Below, piece after piece: positions 26,001 to 34,520 of a stretch of DNA of 64,000 bases. How positions within the stretch are numbered: position 1 is the stretch's first letter; each line of letters starts with the position of its first letter. A program made the translations under genes and the position numbers. Source of the stretch: Halocatena marina (GTDB taxonomy: Archaea; Halobacteriota; Halobacteria; Halobacteriales; Haloarculaceae). The notes below the pieces were generated by a model that searched no databases, was not told the origin of the DNA, and was given only the letters and a program-made list of their open reading frames with translations. The stretch lies in the NCBI RefSeq assembly GCF_023276375.1, contig NZ_JALLPK010000001.1:2852001-2916000 (forward strand), read 5' to 3'.

Positions 26001-28472
26001 CTAATTGACGAGGTCGACAGTGGCCACGACCACCTAGAGTCTCTTATCGACCAGGGACTGCTGCGCCGCGTCGATGAGGATGGAAGCCGATACGTGCTGG
26101 TCGAGGAATCGGCGATCGAGTGTACGGTCGTCGACGACGAAACGCCGGTACACTACGTCCCCGGACGGGAGAAGTTCGTCACCTCGCTGCTGGCGGATCT
26201 CGGTGACGTTTCAGACGAAGCTGTGGCGTTCACCGCGACTCCCGAAGAACGTGCCGACTTTTCGCACTCGCACTTCTCGCTGACCGCTCAGCAGGTGGCA
26301 ACGTCGGATCCGATGCTGTTGCTCGCTCGGGCGTACTACGGACAGACCGACCGGGACGAGCGGCGGAAGCTGGAGTACCAGTTCCGACAGGGTCGTTACC
26401 CCCACTTCCTCTCGTCTGGCCCGGCGATGGAACTCGGCGTCGACATCGGCGATCTCAACACGCTTCTACTGTATGGGACGCCACCGAACGCAAACTCTTA
26501 CCTACAGCGAGTTGGACGAGCCGGACGGGCGTCCGGAAGCTCGCTGGTTCACTCGGTGAGCCAGCGTAACCCCATCGACTACTACTACCACGAACATCCC
26601 GAGGAACTCATATCCTCCGACCCGCAGCAAGTCCCGCTCAATGAGGTGAATCGGGAAGTGCTGCATCAATCGCTCACATGGGCGATCCTCGATTGGGCTG
26701 CGACGACTCGCTGGGTTCCGTGGCGTCGTGATCCCAGTGGCCTCGATGACTTCGTCGTCTGTCAGGATGATCCAACGCCCCGTACCGAACCGCCACCGAA
26801 CGACGTACTCAGGTTCACCGAGTTACTTTCGACATCGAACTTCGAACTCCAGTTCGATGACGACGATGCTCCGCTCGAAGCGTTACGCACGCTGGTTGAA
26901 GAGAACAAAGATGAGGTCCGGGCGTGGTTACAGGACCTGCTTTCATTCGGCGTCTGTTCGGCTTGTGGGCGGAAACACGCTGACGGCTATGAAGGCACAT
27001 GTCACCGGGACGGATGCAATGGGACCGTCGAATCGGTGGTGCAACGACACGGCGAGGCGATCGATGGGGCGCTGTGGGGTACTGAAGACCACCAGAGCTT
27101 CGAGGAATCTATCGTCGACCTGTATCACGTTCAACAGCGCGACATCGACAAGGACCTCGAAGAAATTGACCAGGAACTCGCTGATATTCGACGAGAAGAG
27201 CGGCGAACCCGTGACCGTGAACGGAAACGGGAACTCCGTGAGCGAAAGCAGCAGGTACGTCGCCGTGCCGACCAGTTGGACGACTACCTCTGGCGACTCG
27301 AAAAGATGGACTTCGGTCGATATCTGGACCGAGAAAGCCCGTCGGCGTTCGGTCTCCGTTCTGTCGGCGATTCCGTCGATTACCAACTCATTGGTGAGGA
27401 ATTCGAGAGGATTAGCGATGGATCTCGTGCCAGGCGGATTGCGCTCTCGGAACTCCACCCCGGCGCAGCGTATTTGCACGACAGCGAGACGTACGTCGTC
27501 ACCCGCATTTCTTGGGAACCCCGTGAAACGGAACGCATCAGCGAGCAGTTCGAAGATACCGCGATCTGTACGACATGCGGAAGTGAGTACGACACAGATA
27601 CGGCCAACTGCGAGTCGTGCGGTACCCGGCTGAAACGACTCGTAACAGAGGTCCCAGAGCGGGTGACGGCCTACCGGTACGACCTCCCGATGAGTTTGAC
27701 GCCAAACGCACGGCAACTTCGGCCGTCGAGCGTCTACCAGGCCGACGAGGAAATCCAGAGCACGTATGCCCCAGTCGAGACAGACGCTGGCGATTCGTTT
27801 GATCCCGAAGTGTCCTACGACATCATCGACGAAGACGGAGCCGTCCACGGACGGTTCGAATACGGTGACGTGACTCTCGTCGCTTCGACCAAGCAATACT
27901 GGGCCACCTACAAGAACGGTGGCTCTGATCCGTTGCCGAACGTCTTCGAAATGTGTGGTGTTAAAGGATGCAACGGTGTCATCGCGAGTGTCGGAAACTC
28001 TGCGTACTGCACGAGTAATGTCGAGCACGCGATTGAGGATAGCATCGCGGTACGACCCGCGACGAAGTTCTCAACCAAGGCCGCCCGCGTCCGATTCGAT
28101 AGCGAGGAACTCGAACACGGCTTCTCACACGGGCTCAGGGTTGCACTCCAGTATATCGGGGGCGTCAGTGTCCGGCAGGTTCCCGAGTCGATTGAGGATG
28201 AGGGGACGTTGGTGTACGACTCGGACGAGGGGGGCAGCGGGATCACCGTCCTCCTTACCCAGGACGACGGCGCGAAGTTCGAACGCGCGACGCGAATCAT
28301 GCGCGAGATGTTTTCGCCCGGCGAGTCGAAGTGCAACTGCGAGAACGGCTGTCCGCACTGCATCTACCAGTACGGTTGTGTCGAACAGAACGACCCCGAC
28401 TCGTTCGATAAGGAGGAACTGCTCGAACTGCTAAGCCACGATCTGCACCTGGAAGTGAGAAGTGATGACTGA
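23016..28472 (+). CDS. Giant DEAD/DEAH-type helicase, DUF1998-like end (DpdJ-like, copy 2)
   Basis: 1818 aa, a diverged paralogue of the preceding gene along its whole length: shared opening, motif I LTAGTGRGKTEGW (about 115-127), DEIH (about 300), IGASAT, the zinc-knuckle region, MELGVDIGDLNTLLLYGTPP, LQRVGRAGRA (about 1165), and the C-terminal cluster CENGCPHCIYQYGC (about 1775). Overall similarity is moderate, so the duplication is old and both copies were kept intact, suggesting different jobs or a heterodimer. It overlaps the PLD-like gene by 11 bases. Bacterial Dpd clusters as I recall them have one such helicase here, so the tandem pair is a distinguishing trait. Confidence 0.8.
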   Translation: MEFDPLELADTMRESYAEHYASSPSQRAVKELISRYHEGAGESLSVDLPEFIRTEGPYLQALDLARMSDTPWKTFAANHGFHEDVTQTFTEAGFRSLFEFQEDAIEAVMDDHHTLLTAGTGRGKTEGWLIPILQFICEAKADQHEAHPPDSVKCVLTYPTKALAQDQLKRLIDYLFTLNRDRSPNKKITVGIYDGDTKRRDPDELSYLQTTFQYFDCPCGECDSSLTVRRRSDDSFVVEPLADHEDDLAFDFIKVTRDAIVEAPADILLTNPDTINYRLFNVNEHEEQQRFVAEPKYFVFDEIHEYSELFGSFTSALMRRYVRERQELNGYDSEAEDDLTIIGASATVENKLAVFQRINPFVDPDTAVVEEDKLTLEAAFPETIPSAFTAEVLTDDDLIGGKIDVARQVLEAAAVDSGSKEESVSDALYEHLVEENGGPLEFVRGIYATLHETPLRPDELQEQLIETSNLTESEAETVLANFMTIGEVSGILERRAHLFSWPLDGYYSCLNCGTVYDTPQSSCTECGHHFVTKLSLCNQCGEESLESWFCPNCERLVPHTVTSEEGRFEYFQRRECQCETMKGETPEMVRVYWRPFYECIDCGERQKIDRQQECPSCETPMVLDDAMENHVCSNPECSETVLVEDARDPACHSCDSTALEPLADEHIQYCTECGEYYEDPEGQECTAADCDGDLQPKRFLGWTCSDPDCGEVYFGRPPSSCGCGKRRFVRSSLFDVRMVDECQSCEQTFLPNGEHDCDCEELNLARRAKGYSNYRMVDDNGRLRGASDFPGGLPCYHEDRRETYSKSGRYDSMLRGPANAAVTTARYLLRSLAERDDSATFGESKMLSFADSQSDMKELERNFREPEESFFFDQLFVDSVRSTADGTGWTSLAEVVDAGRSDAEAYEADLKGETGKDPKIFERLTGYDQSVTEYLTEELVSRVLPGKYSTRYRTTQLTKEGLIDVKLNADIENLTPGEWKLLSESVGQNHRYEPSLIDEVDSGHDHLESLIDQGLLRRVDEDGSRYVLVEESAIECTVVDDETPVHYVPGREKFVTSLLADLGDVSDEAVAFTATPEERADFSHSHFSLTAQQVATSDPMLLLARAYYGQTDRDERRKLEYQFRQGRYPHFLSSGPAMELGVDIGDLNTLLLYGTPPNANSYLQRVGRAGRASGSSLVHSVSQRNPIDYYYHEHPEELISSDPQQVPLNEVNREVLHQSLTWAILDWAATTRWVPWRRDPSGLDDFVVCQDDPTPRTEPPPNDVLRFTELLSTSNFELQFDDDDAPLEALRTLVEENKDEVRAWLQDLLSFGVCSACGRKHADGYEGTCHRDGCNGTVESVVQRHGEAIDGALWGTEDHQSFEESIVDLYHVQQRDIDKDLEEIDQELADIRREERRTRDRERKRELRERKQQVRRRADQLDDYLWRLEKMDFGRYLDRESPSAFGLRSVGDSVDYQLIGEEFERISDGSRARRIALSELHPGAAYLHDSETYVVTRISWEPRETERISEQFEDTAICTTCGSEYDTDTANCESCGTRLKRLVTEVPERVTAYRYDLPMSLTPNARQLRPSSVYQADEEIQSTYAPVETDAGDSFDPEVSYDIIDEDGAVHGRFEYGDVTLVASTKQYWATYKNGGSDPLPNVFEMCGVKGCNGVIASVGNSAYCTSNVEHAIEDSIAVRPATKFSTKAARVRFDSEELEHGFSHGLRVALQYIGGVSVRQVPESIEDEGTLVYDSDEGGSGITVLLTQDDGAKFERATRIMREMFSPGESKCNCENGCPHCIYQYGCVEQNDPDSFDKEELLELLSHDLHLEVRSDD

Positions 28473-30438
28473 TGGAGAACTCACTACCGTAGCCGAACGC
28501 CTGCGAACGAGATCCCCTAAGCGTCTCTGGGGACTCTCCCCGGAGAGTGTCTACACCGCACTTGCCGCAAGGTCAGCGAACGATTCTCTCACTGACCGGC
28601 TCTCGACACATGTTAGGGCCGAGATGCTTCGGACAAACGGTGAACGCGACCCGGAAGATGTTGCCAGGATCCACGACTGGATTCTGAAGGAGTTCGACCT
28701 CGTTAATAACGGCGAACCCACGCTGCTGGGTATGGTCATTCTTGCAGCCGAAGAGCCCCAACAGCTCGTGAGAGCGATTGCTGTGAACTGCCTTCGAATG
28801 GCTGAGGTGGTGCTTCGGTCCTGCAATGACATCGAGGAATCGCTCCCGCGACGAGAGTTCGATAGTCTCCTTGCCGACGACTGGGAAGAAACCGTCCTCG
28901 GGTCGTTGCTCGGATCACTGGGGTTCGTAACGAGCTATCCCGATAGCGTCGAACCGCACCACGAGCGAATCGAATCAGCACTGAACGCACAGGATGAGAT
29001 CTCCGAGGACACAGCGATTGCAGAGGCCTACAGGCGGATTCTCCCTCAGCTCGTGGACGTTGAGGAAGAGCAGTGTCTCGAAGACATCGTGGAACAAGTG
29101 ACGGGGGTCGCTCTGAGCGAGGACACGGAGGCGATGGAGATCGTTGCAGCGCTCGTCGACGCACCGACGGTATTTGTCGATCCCGACGAACTCGATGATG
29201 CGATCGATGGACAGCGTAAGAAATACGACCAGGAATTTCAGGTTCTCCGGCCGCTTCTCGCACCAACGAGTGAGTCCACTCTCAGGCGTGTTGATACGTC
29301 TAATTCGGTTGATGAGTCGGCAGTTGCAAACGTACAGGCTGACGATGGTAGCAAATTTCTCGTCAACGTCCTCGCCACGATTTCCGCTCACTCTGAGTTC
29401 GAAATGTTCGACGTTCAATTCCTCACCGACAGACTCTCGATGACGCCGTACGCAGTTTACCGGACCCTGTCGGCAATACCAGGCGTCAACTGTAAAGTAC
29501 GTGATGAGGGAGTGATCGAGTTCGACTCGGTTCCATTGACGGTCGACGGAGACGACCTTCGAGAGGAATATACATCTCATCTCCTGACCCGATGTTCGAA
29601 AGTGCAACAACGGATCAATGCGCTGTCAGACGTTTCAGTGTCGACGTCTCCTGAACCAGTCGCTCTGAACAGGATCGTGGCTGAGGACTATGCTTCCCTT
29701 GACAACGGAGACGTCGCTCCGGCGTACTTCACCTATACGCTCGTAGATCCAGATGTTCTCGGTGAGAAGAAGATGGACGCCTATGTGGACGATTCCCGCG
29801 GACTGGGTCGGGAACGGGCTCAACTCCGCCGCTGGCACAAAAATCAACCGCCAGGATTGCGTTCGTATACGGCGATGACCGATCGACTGTTCAGCCTTGG
29901 ACTGGAACGGGAGCTCGATAGCAAGATACTGCGGATCATGACCCCGTTCGATGACGATACCTTCAACGAGTACGTCTCTCAGATTCGGCGACTCCTCGAA
30001 CAAGGCTTCGAACTGCGCTTACTCACGCGCCATACGAAGGAGGAATGGGAATGGCGACGCCTCCAGCGCAATCTCCTGAGCGAGATAAAGGATCATCGTA
30101 ATCGTGTTACTGTTCACACCTACTCACGGTTCAAAGAGTATCAACGAGTCCGTCCCGAGATGGACTTCCAGAACCTCGGTGAATTCGGAATTCATGGGAA
30201 ACTGCAGACGATCGGGCAGCCAGAAGAAGGGGCCGCGCTTCTCGGTTCGGCGAACTTCATGGAGAACAGTTACGACTGGAATCCAGAGTGTGGCGTTTAC
30301 ACTGAACGAACCCAATTCGTTGACGCCGCCATCGAATTTTTCGACATTGTCTGGAACGTTTCTGAAGCTGACGAGCTCTCAATCGAACGGTTACAGGAGA
30401 TTCCAGACCGACAGTTAGTACCAACCTATTACAGTTAG
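28462..30438 (+). CDS. Phospholipase-D-like protein, DpdK/DrmC-like
   Basis: 658 aa. A single HKD-type motif is seen near residues 575-596: HGKLQT..., ending GSANF (H-x-K, then G-S-x-N), with the usual Asp position not conserved. Upstream, a helical N-terminal region and a winged-helix-like stretch (DVQFLTDRLSMTPYAVYRTL, about 315-334) precede the PLD part, which also has LRIMTPFDDDTFNEYV and the LRLLTR strand. PLD proteins of this type can be nucleases acting as dimers and end both DISARM (drmC) and Dpd (dpdK) operons. The start overlaps the helicase gene. It is the last gene of the operon. Confidence 0.7.
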   Translation: MMTDGELTTVAERLRTRSPKRLWGLSPESVYTALAARSANDSLTDRLSTHVRAEMLRTNGERDPEDVARIHDWILKEFDLVNNGEPTLLGMVILAAEEPQQLVRAIAVNCLRMAEVVLRSCNDIEESLPRREFDSLLADDWEETVLGSLLGSLGFVTSYPDSVEPHHERIESALNAQDEISEDTAIAEAYRRILPQLVDVEEEQCLEDIVEQVTGVALSEDTEAMEIVAALVDAPTVFVDPDELDDAIDGQRKKYDQEFQVLRPLLAPTSESTLRRVDTSNSVDESAVANVQADDGSKFLVNVLATISAHSEFEMFDVQFLTDRLSMTPYAVYRTLSAIPGVNCKVRDEGVIEFDSVPLTVDGDDLREEYTSHLLTRCSKVQQRINALSDVSVSTSPEPVALNRIVAEDYASLDNGDVAPAYFTYTLVDPDVLGEKKMDAYVDDSRGLGRERAQLRRWHKNQPPGLRSYTAMTDRLFSLGLERELDSKILRIMTPFDDDTFNEYVSQIRRLLEQGFELRLLTRHTKEEWEWRRLQRNLLSEIKDHRNRVTVHTYSRFKEYQRVRPEMDFQNLGEFGIHGKLQTIGQPEEGAALLGSANFMENSYDWNPECGVYTERTQFVDAAIEFFDIVWNVSEADELSIERLQEIPDRQLVPTYYS

Positions 30439-30861
30439 CTTAGGAAATGTATTCGATTACCTGAATTGAGGCGTTAAGGCCCCTTCCTCAACGAGCGAGC
30501 GAGTAGGGTGGGGTAGTTCACTATTTCCACAGATGGCTCTCTTACAGTTTTCAGAAGGGAGGACTCGATTACCACCGATGGAGGATGGCAACTCCCAAGC
30601 CTCCCAGTTCGGACGACGAAATCGATCAGGATTCACCACGCATCCCACTACGTGGCGAGTCCGCCGTCCACTGTCGGCTAGGAGACCGAGGTACAAAGAT
30701 ATTCTCTGTTTATAACAGATCTGACTGTTCTCTATCAATATTTAGGCAAATGAAGAATACAGTACTCTACACCGATCGAATTCCAATAACCTGATCGCTT
30801 CTCAAATTGGCTTAACTCGACTGTGCCTATACGAGAAATCTATTGGCGAGTCCCTATTCAT
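30439..30861. other. Intergenic, with a possible IS200/IS605-type end
   Basis: At 30473-30525 the sequence has a G/C-rich inverted-repeat character (AAGGCCCCTTCCTC near 30477, GAGCGAGCGAGTAGGGTGGG near 30495) like the structured right ends of haloarchaeal IS200/IS605 elements, with no transposase. A 69-codon open frame at 30585-30794 (MATPKPPSSDDEIDQDSPRI...) has a haloarchaeal-looking first half but a poor second half and may be a gene fragment. TATA-like elements lie near 30705-30745. Confidence 0.3.
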
Positions 30862-31263
30862 ATGTTAGAATATAATAATATAATACATAAGTTGAATGAC
30901 TTTCTTGAGAAGGCGCTTCCTACAGTCATCAAAGAAGAGATCCGTACAAACGAATGGGCTGATAGTCAAAGCACTATAGAATTTCGTGAGCACCTCGCAG
31001 ACCTCACATTCGAACGGGAAGTCCCGGAAGGTGAGTATGATTTAGTCCTCTATGAAGAAATCAAGAGGCTTTTTTTAAGATTCAATGTCACCGCTATTTT
31101 GGGATTGCTCCGAGCGCATTCGTCGAGGCGTCACAGTATGCCGACCGTTATTTCGTCCGGAGCTCCCATTTTTCAATACGTCTGTAATTCCACGAATGAA
31201 TTTATTCAATTTCTATTTATTCATTTCTTCTTTGAGTTCGACATATTGGCTAATGATAGATAA
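30862..31263 (+). pseudogene. Possible truncated gene of unknown function
   Basis: An AT-rich frame opening MLEYNNIIHKLNDFLEKALP and continuing as a normal helical acidic protein for about 75 codons (to EEIKRLFLRFNVTAILG), then turning irregular and running into the 3' end of the convergent PIN-like gene. It looks like the N-terminal part of a gene lost to rearrangement. Base composition is lower in G+C than in the helicase operon. No family recognised. Confidence 0.35.
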
Positions 31264-32268
31264 GGACCGTTCGAGATAGGGTTCGACGTTTGGACTCCGA
31301 CATTCAAGTTTGAGTCGTTCATTTCGCCAATCTTGGCCCTCCTTCCCAGCCCAAATTCCATAAACAGATACTTTTGGTAGTTTGATGACGCCAAAGAGGA
31401 TTGCGAGCATATAAATCATGTCCGCAAGTTCATCCCAGGAGGCTGTTGTTTTTCGTGGGAGTGTGTGAGGAAACTCGATATGTTGTGCTAATATTCGACA
31501 TGACTGAGCTCGTTCAATAAAATTGCGGTCATTACTGAAGAGGATCACATCCTTACGCTCAGATTGTTGGTATTCTTCGTAGCCAGTGACAATTGCCTCA
31601 TCTCCTTTCTCAGTCACTAACTCATCGGCATATTGGTGATCACGAATTTGACGATAATGTATCATACCAAGACGCCCTTGTCGATTCGCGCCGGAAGGTT
31701 GGTTGAACACTCGACTGAACGCAGATCCGAATGCCTTTTCCAGCGGACGGGTATTGCTGTGTTTGTAGTCCCAATCTAATTCATCACGGACGCCCGTAGC
31801 AAGAGCGAACCCGTTTACTGTCGGTTTGTAACCCCAATATCCTCGTTGACGGATACTGAGTACGTCAGCAATCCGCCACGGAAGCAAGTTTGTATCAAAC
31901 CCGGCAAACACAGGTCTGTGTCCAGCATTCAGATCAGGCGTCCCGTGACGATCCAGAAATGTATTCACCTCCTCACGATTTACGAGTCCTAAAACACCCG
32001 CAGCAACGAAGCAATTTCGATACGCATGGACGCTTGGAAGATCATCCACGGCGGGAGATCCGTGTTCCCTGTCAACATCACCTCGATAAGTACTGTATTC
32101 ATCATTTCTAGTTTTAAAATAGATTTCACTTTCAGTCGGATCAGTCAGTGAAAATTCAACCAATGGTCCAAAGTGGTCACTTGGATGTGTGATGAAAATC
32201 CTATTTAGACCTTCATTGTGAAGTGCATTCAGGAGTACCGAGAGTTGTCGACGCTTAATCTTCATCAA
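31213..32268 (-). CDS. PIN-like putative nuclease partnered with a CARF-like protein
   Basis: 351 aa. Two PIN-type landmarks are visible: FAGFDTNLLPWR (Asp about 125, Asn 127) and VILFSNDRNFIERA (Asp about 247). These give the first and third acidic positions of a PIN active site, with further acidic residues between. The region 278-305 (SWDELADMIYMLAILFGVIK) is a hydrophobic helix that could be core packing. The start overlaps the stop of the CARF-like gene by 4 bases, so the two are translationally coupled. CARF proteins sense cyclic oligonucleotides and commonly switch on nucleases, so this could be the effector. Base composition is AT-richer than in the helicases. The nuclease call is tentative. 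Confidence 0.55.
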   Translation of the reverse strand: MMKIKRRQLSVLLNALHNEGLNRIFITHPSDHFGPLVEFSLTDPTESEIYFKTRNDEYSTYRGDVDREHGSPAVDDLPSVHAYRNCFVAAGVLGLVNREEVNTFLDRHGTPDLNAGHRPVFAGFDTNLLPWRIADVLSIRQRGYWGYKPTVNGFALATGVRDELDWDYKHSNTRPLEKAFGSAFSRVFNQPSGANRQGRLGMIHYRQIRDHQYADELVTEKGDEAIVTGYEEYQQSERKDVILFSNDRNFIERAQSCRILAQHIEFPHTLPRKTTASWDELADMIYMLAILFGVIKLPKVSVYGIWAGKEGQDWRNERLKLECRSPNVEPYLERSLSIISQYVELKEEMNK

Positions 32269-32735
32269 ATCATCTCCTTAAAATCATAGAGAGTAGTGCT
32301 GGTTCGTGGAAGTTCGAAGAACAAGTGACCCCGCCGACGCAGGTTGAGATAAAGATAATAAACATGGTCAGCATCGTACCGCAGACCTGCCGCGAACGCA
32401 ATTGCAGTCATGAATTTCCGTCCGGGAGTCACATCAACAGCGACCGCCGCGTCAGCTGCTTTTGTATCTTCAATTCCTCCCTTCACGTGCGCGTAAATCG
32501 CGTCGAAATCATCCTCGGAGTTCAGTGGCGAGATTTGGATATCTGGGTCGCTATGACCATATGATGTTAAGATTTCGGTGACAAGTGTCTCAACAACAGC
32601 CATTGTATCAGTTACCTTTGGTGTATTCAACATATAGACTCGGTCTGGAATATATCCTTCTTCACATGCAGCTAGTAACGGGTTGACCACTGATTCAACA
32701 TTCGTACTTGCAGTGGTGACCCAAGCTCGATCCAT
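32265..32735 (-). CDS. Stand-alone CARF-like domain protein
   Basis: 156 aa from the ATG at 32735; a TTG at 32765 would add ten hydrophobic residues. The opening MDRAWVTTASTNVESVVNPL matches the first strand-loop-helix of CARF domains (hhhTTxGTSPExVxxPh). The loop VDVTPGRKFMTAIAFAAGLR followed by DHVYYLYL matches the CARF ligand-binding motif that in Csx1/Csm6-like proteins reads T/G-G-x-K. It has no effector domain; the next gene, in a 4-base overlap, supplies a PIN-like one. Predicted to be a dimeric sensor of a cyclic oligonucleotide. No Cas10 or other cyclase is in this window. Confidence 0.65.
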   Translation of the reverse strand: MDRAWVTTASTNVESVVNPLLAACEEGYIPDRVYMLNTPKVTDTMAVVETLVTEILTSYGHSDPDIQISPLNSEDDFDAIYAHVKGGIEDTKAADAAVAVDVTPGRKFMTAIAFAAGLRYDADHVYYLYLNLRRRGHLFFELPRTSTTLYDFKEMI

Positions 32736-33356
32736 GTATACTATCAGTATCAGGTCTGCAATCAAAATTTCGCCTTAAGTGAATTATTCAAATCTTGTTT
32801 AATATTATATGTTGTTGAATAGATCCGCTAATCCAAAAGATTGAGGTAAATGATTATGATGATTTATATCTAAATCTTGAACCACATCGAGTGAGATCTG
32901 ACGTAAGGTTCGAAGATCGTCATAGACCGTTGACTGCGAAAACGTACTCGTCTCGCTGAGTATTAGTGTCAGTTATTCATCTCGTTTGAGAAGCTTCGAA
33001 TAGTGGTATGCGAGGACTCACAACCGGCAGCGAACCCAATACCGAACTGAAATCACGATCTCTAACATCCAATGCTACTCGCATGTCAATACGACGGTTG
33101 AATAAAGGCTTGTTGAGAAAAGCGAGCTCACGTCGCGCAAATCACCGTACGGTCATTGACCACGATGAACGGCTGATCACCACTATGCCATGTTTATAAC
33201 AGAAATTTAAATGTTACAATATATGAATCAAATCGCAGTAGATCGAGGATGCAGCAACTCGTGACGAACGAGTCATCCCTCACGTGGGTTTCATCGAAAA
33301 ACACCTCCACCTTTTAGCATAAAAATTTTAGTTGGTGAAGGTCTTCTGGGTATAAT
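32736..33356. other. AT-rich intergenic region upstream of the CARF-PIN pair
   Basis: About 620 bases with no supported gene. The block 32790-32890 is AT-rich and probably carries the promoter for the leftward CARF gene. A short rightward frame at 33008-33199 is Arg/Ser-rich and is not convincing. No repeats beyond short palindromic words were seen. The leftward ATPase gene ends at 33357, so its transcript may terminate here. Confidence 0.4.
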
Positions 33357-34520
33357 CTACAAAATCAATAGTTCTCTGGTGAAATCGGCTGTGATATGGG
33401 ATTGTTTTTCGTCCACTGCTGAGTCCAGTATCCTGCTACAGATGGAGAGCACTTGTCTAATGTTCCCCTGTGAACGCTGTAGTATGTGATCGAGACTCCC
33501 TTCAGTAAACGGTTGCACCGTATCGTCACTAGTATTGCCTGTCCGCTCGCGATCTAGATACTCATTTACCAGCTCATAGAGGTGCTCGCTGGTTAACGGA
33601 CGAAGCGCTACTTCTCGGCCGATACGCTCGCTAAATGCATGGTACTCGCTCATTACGTCCTGCCAAACCTCTGGTGCGCAGCCGAATAGCATACACAGGC
33701 CTGAACTATTTTGGTCCATTAGATGGCGAATGCTGTTGAGCGTACCCTGTTCGTTCTTTGGCGAAAGGCGTGCAATACTCTCAAATTCATCGACAAAAAC
33801 GAATACTCCGGTGTAGCCGAGAGCGAGCAACGTGTTCTTGAGCGCGGTGAATGCTCGCACACCCATCGTGTCGTCATCAAGTGCGCTATGGATCTCCATC
33901 TCTTTGCGCTGTTCGTATCTGATCCCCTCTGCGGTGAGCCACTGCCAGGCGTAGAGATTGGTATCCTCGTACACCATATGGATGATCGCACGCGCGAAAT
34001 CAGCAAACTTCGTGATATTGCTCAACTGCCGAATCGCTTCTGGTACAATTTCGGAGAGTAGGACATCCCCCTCATCAATGAGCGACCGCATCGCTTCTGG
34101 ACCTGTCGGATTGACATCAGTGACCTCGCGTGTAATCGATGCGAGGTACTCGTATGCCACGTTTTGAAGGCGGTTGAACCCGATATCATATACGAATTCG
34201 TGATAGATATCGAGGAATCCCTCCCCCGGTTGGGCGACGTAACCAACGACCACGTCTTCGCGGTCCCGCAGTAGTGATCGGGTATATTTGAGAGTATGGG
34301 ACTTTCCATTGCCATATTTCCCAGTGATCACGAGATGTTTGGACTTTCCTGTTGAAAGGACCGATGAGACAGTCGAGCTGATCGATGTGGTAACGTGCTG
34401 TTGACCGCAGAAGATTTCCGGGTTCTCAGCTGGTACAGGGCTGTAGGGGAACGGATTTGCTTCGAGGTTGTACTGTGAGTAGTCGCGCTGCTCATCGGTG
34501 ATAGTGAATCCATCGGACAT
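33357..34520 (-). CDS. AAA ATPase of the transglycosylase operon
   Basis: 387 aa. The opening has YNLEANPFPYSPVPAENPEI, like ExeA/Cdc6-type ATPases that begin with NPF. Walker A is GKYGNGKS (67-74), Walker B VFVFVDEFE (239-247), followed by a sensor-like LCMLFGCAPE and a C-terminal helical/winged region (LQRSQGNIRQVLSICSRILD) resembling the end of Orc/Cdc6-like proteins. It starts at the last base of the 298-aa winged-helix gene and is the last of the four leftward genes. It probably uses ATP to load or remodel a DNA-modifying complex; in bacterial Dpd, insertion of preQ0 needs the ATPase DpdB, which this might replace functionally. A remnant of a paralogue lies at 10323-10497. Confidence 0.75.
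   Translation of the reverse strand: MSDGFTITDEQRDYSQYNLEANPFPYSPVPAENPEIFCGQQHVTTSISSTVSSVLSTGKSKHLVITGKYGNGKSHTLKYTRSLLRDREDVVVGYVAQPGEGFLDIYHEFVYDIGFNRLQNVAYEYLASITREVTDVNPTGPEAMRSLIDEGDVLLSEIVPEAIRQLSNITKFADFARAIIHMVYEDTNLYAWQWLTAEGIRYEQRKEMEIHSALDDDTMGVRAFTALKNTLLALGYTGVFVFVDEFESIARLSPKNEQGTLNSIRHLMDQNSSGLCMLFGCAPEVWQDVMSEYHAFSERIGREVALRPLTSEHLYELVNEYLDRERTGNTSDDTVQPFTEGSLDHILQRSQGNIRQVLSICSRILDSAVDEKQSHITADFTRELLIL

Noticed and set aside
11672..30438. Calling the helicase operon DISARM (drmA-drmB-drmC)
   Set aside because: DUF1998 and PLD parts also occur in DISARM, but here helicase and DUF1998 are fused, a large ATPase and coiled-coil protein are present, no methyltransferase is adjacent, and preQ0/TGT genes are linked.
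33008..33199. 63-codon rightward open frame
   Set aside because: Ser/Arg-rich with no family likeness; lies in an AT-rich intergenic region.
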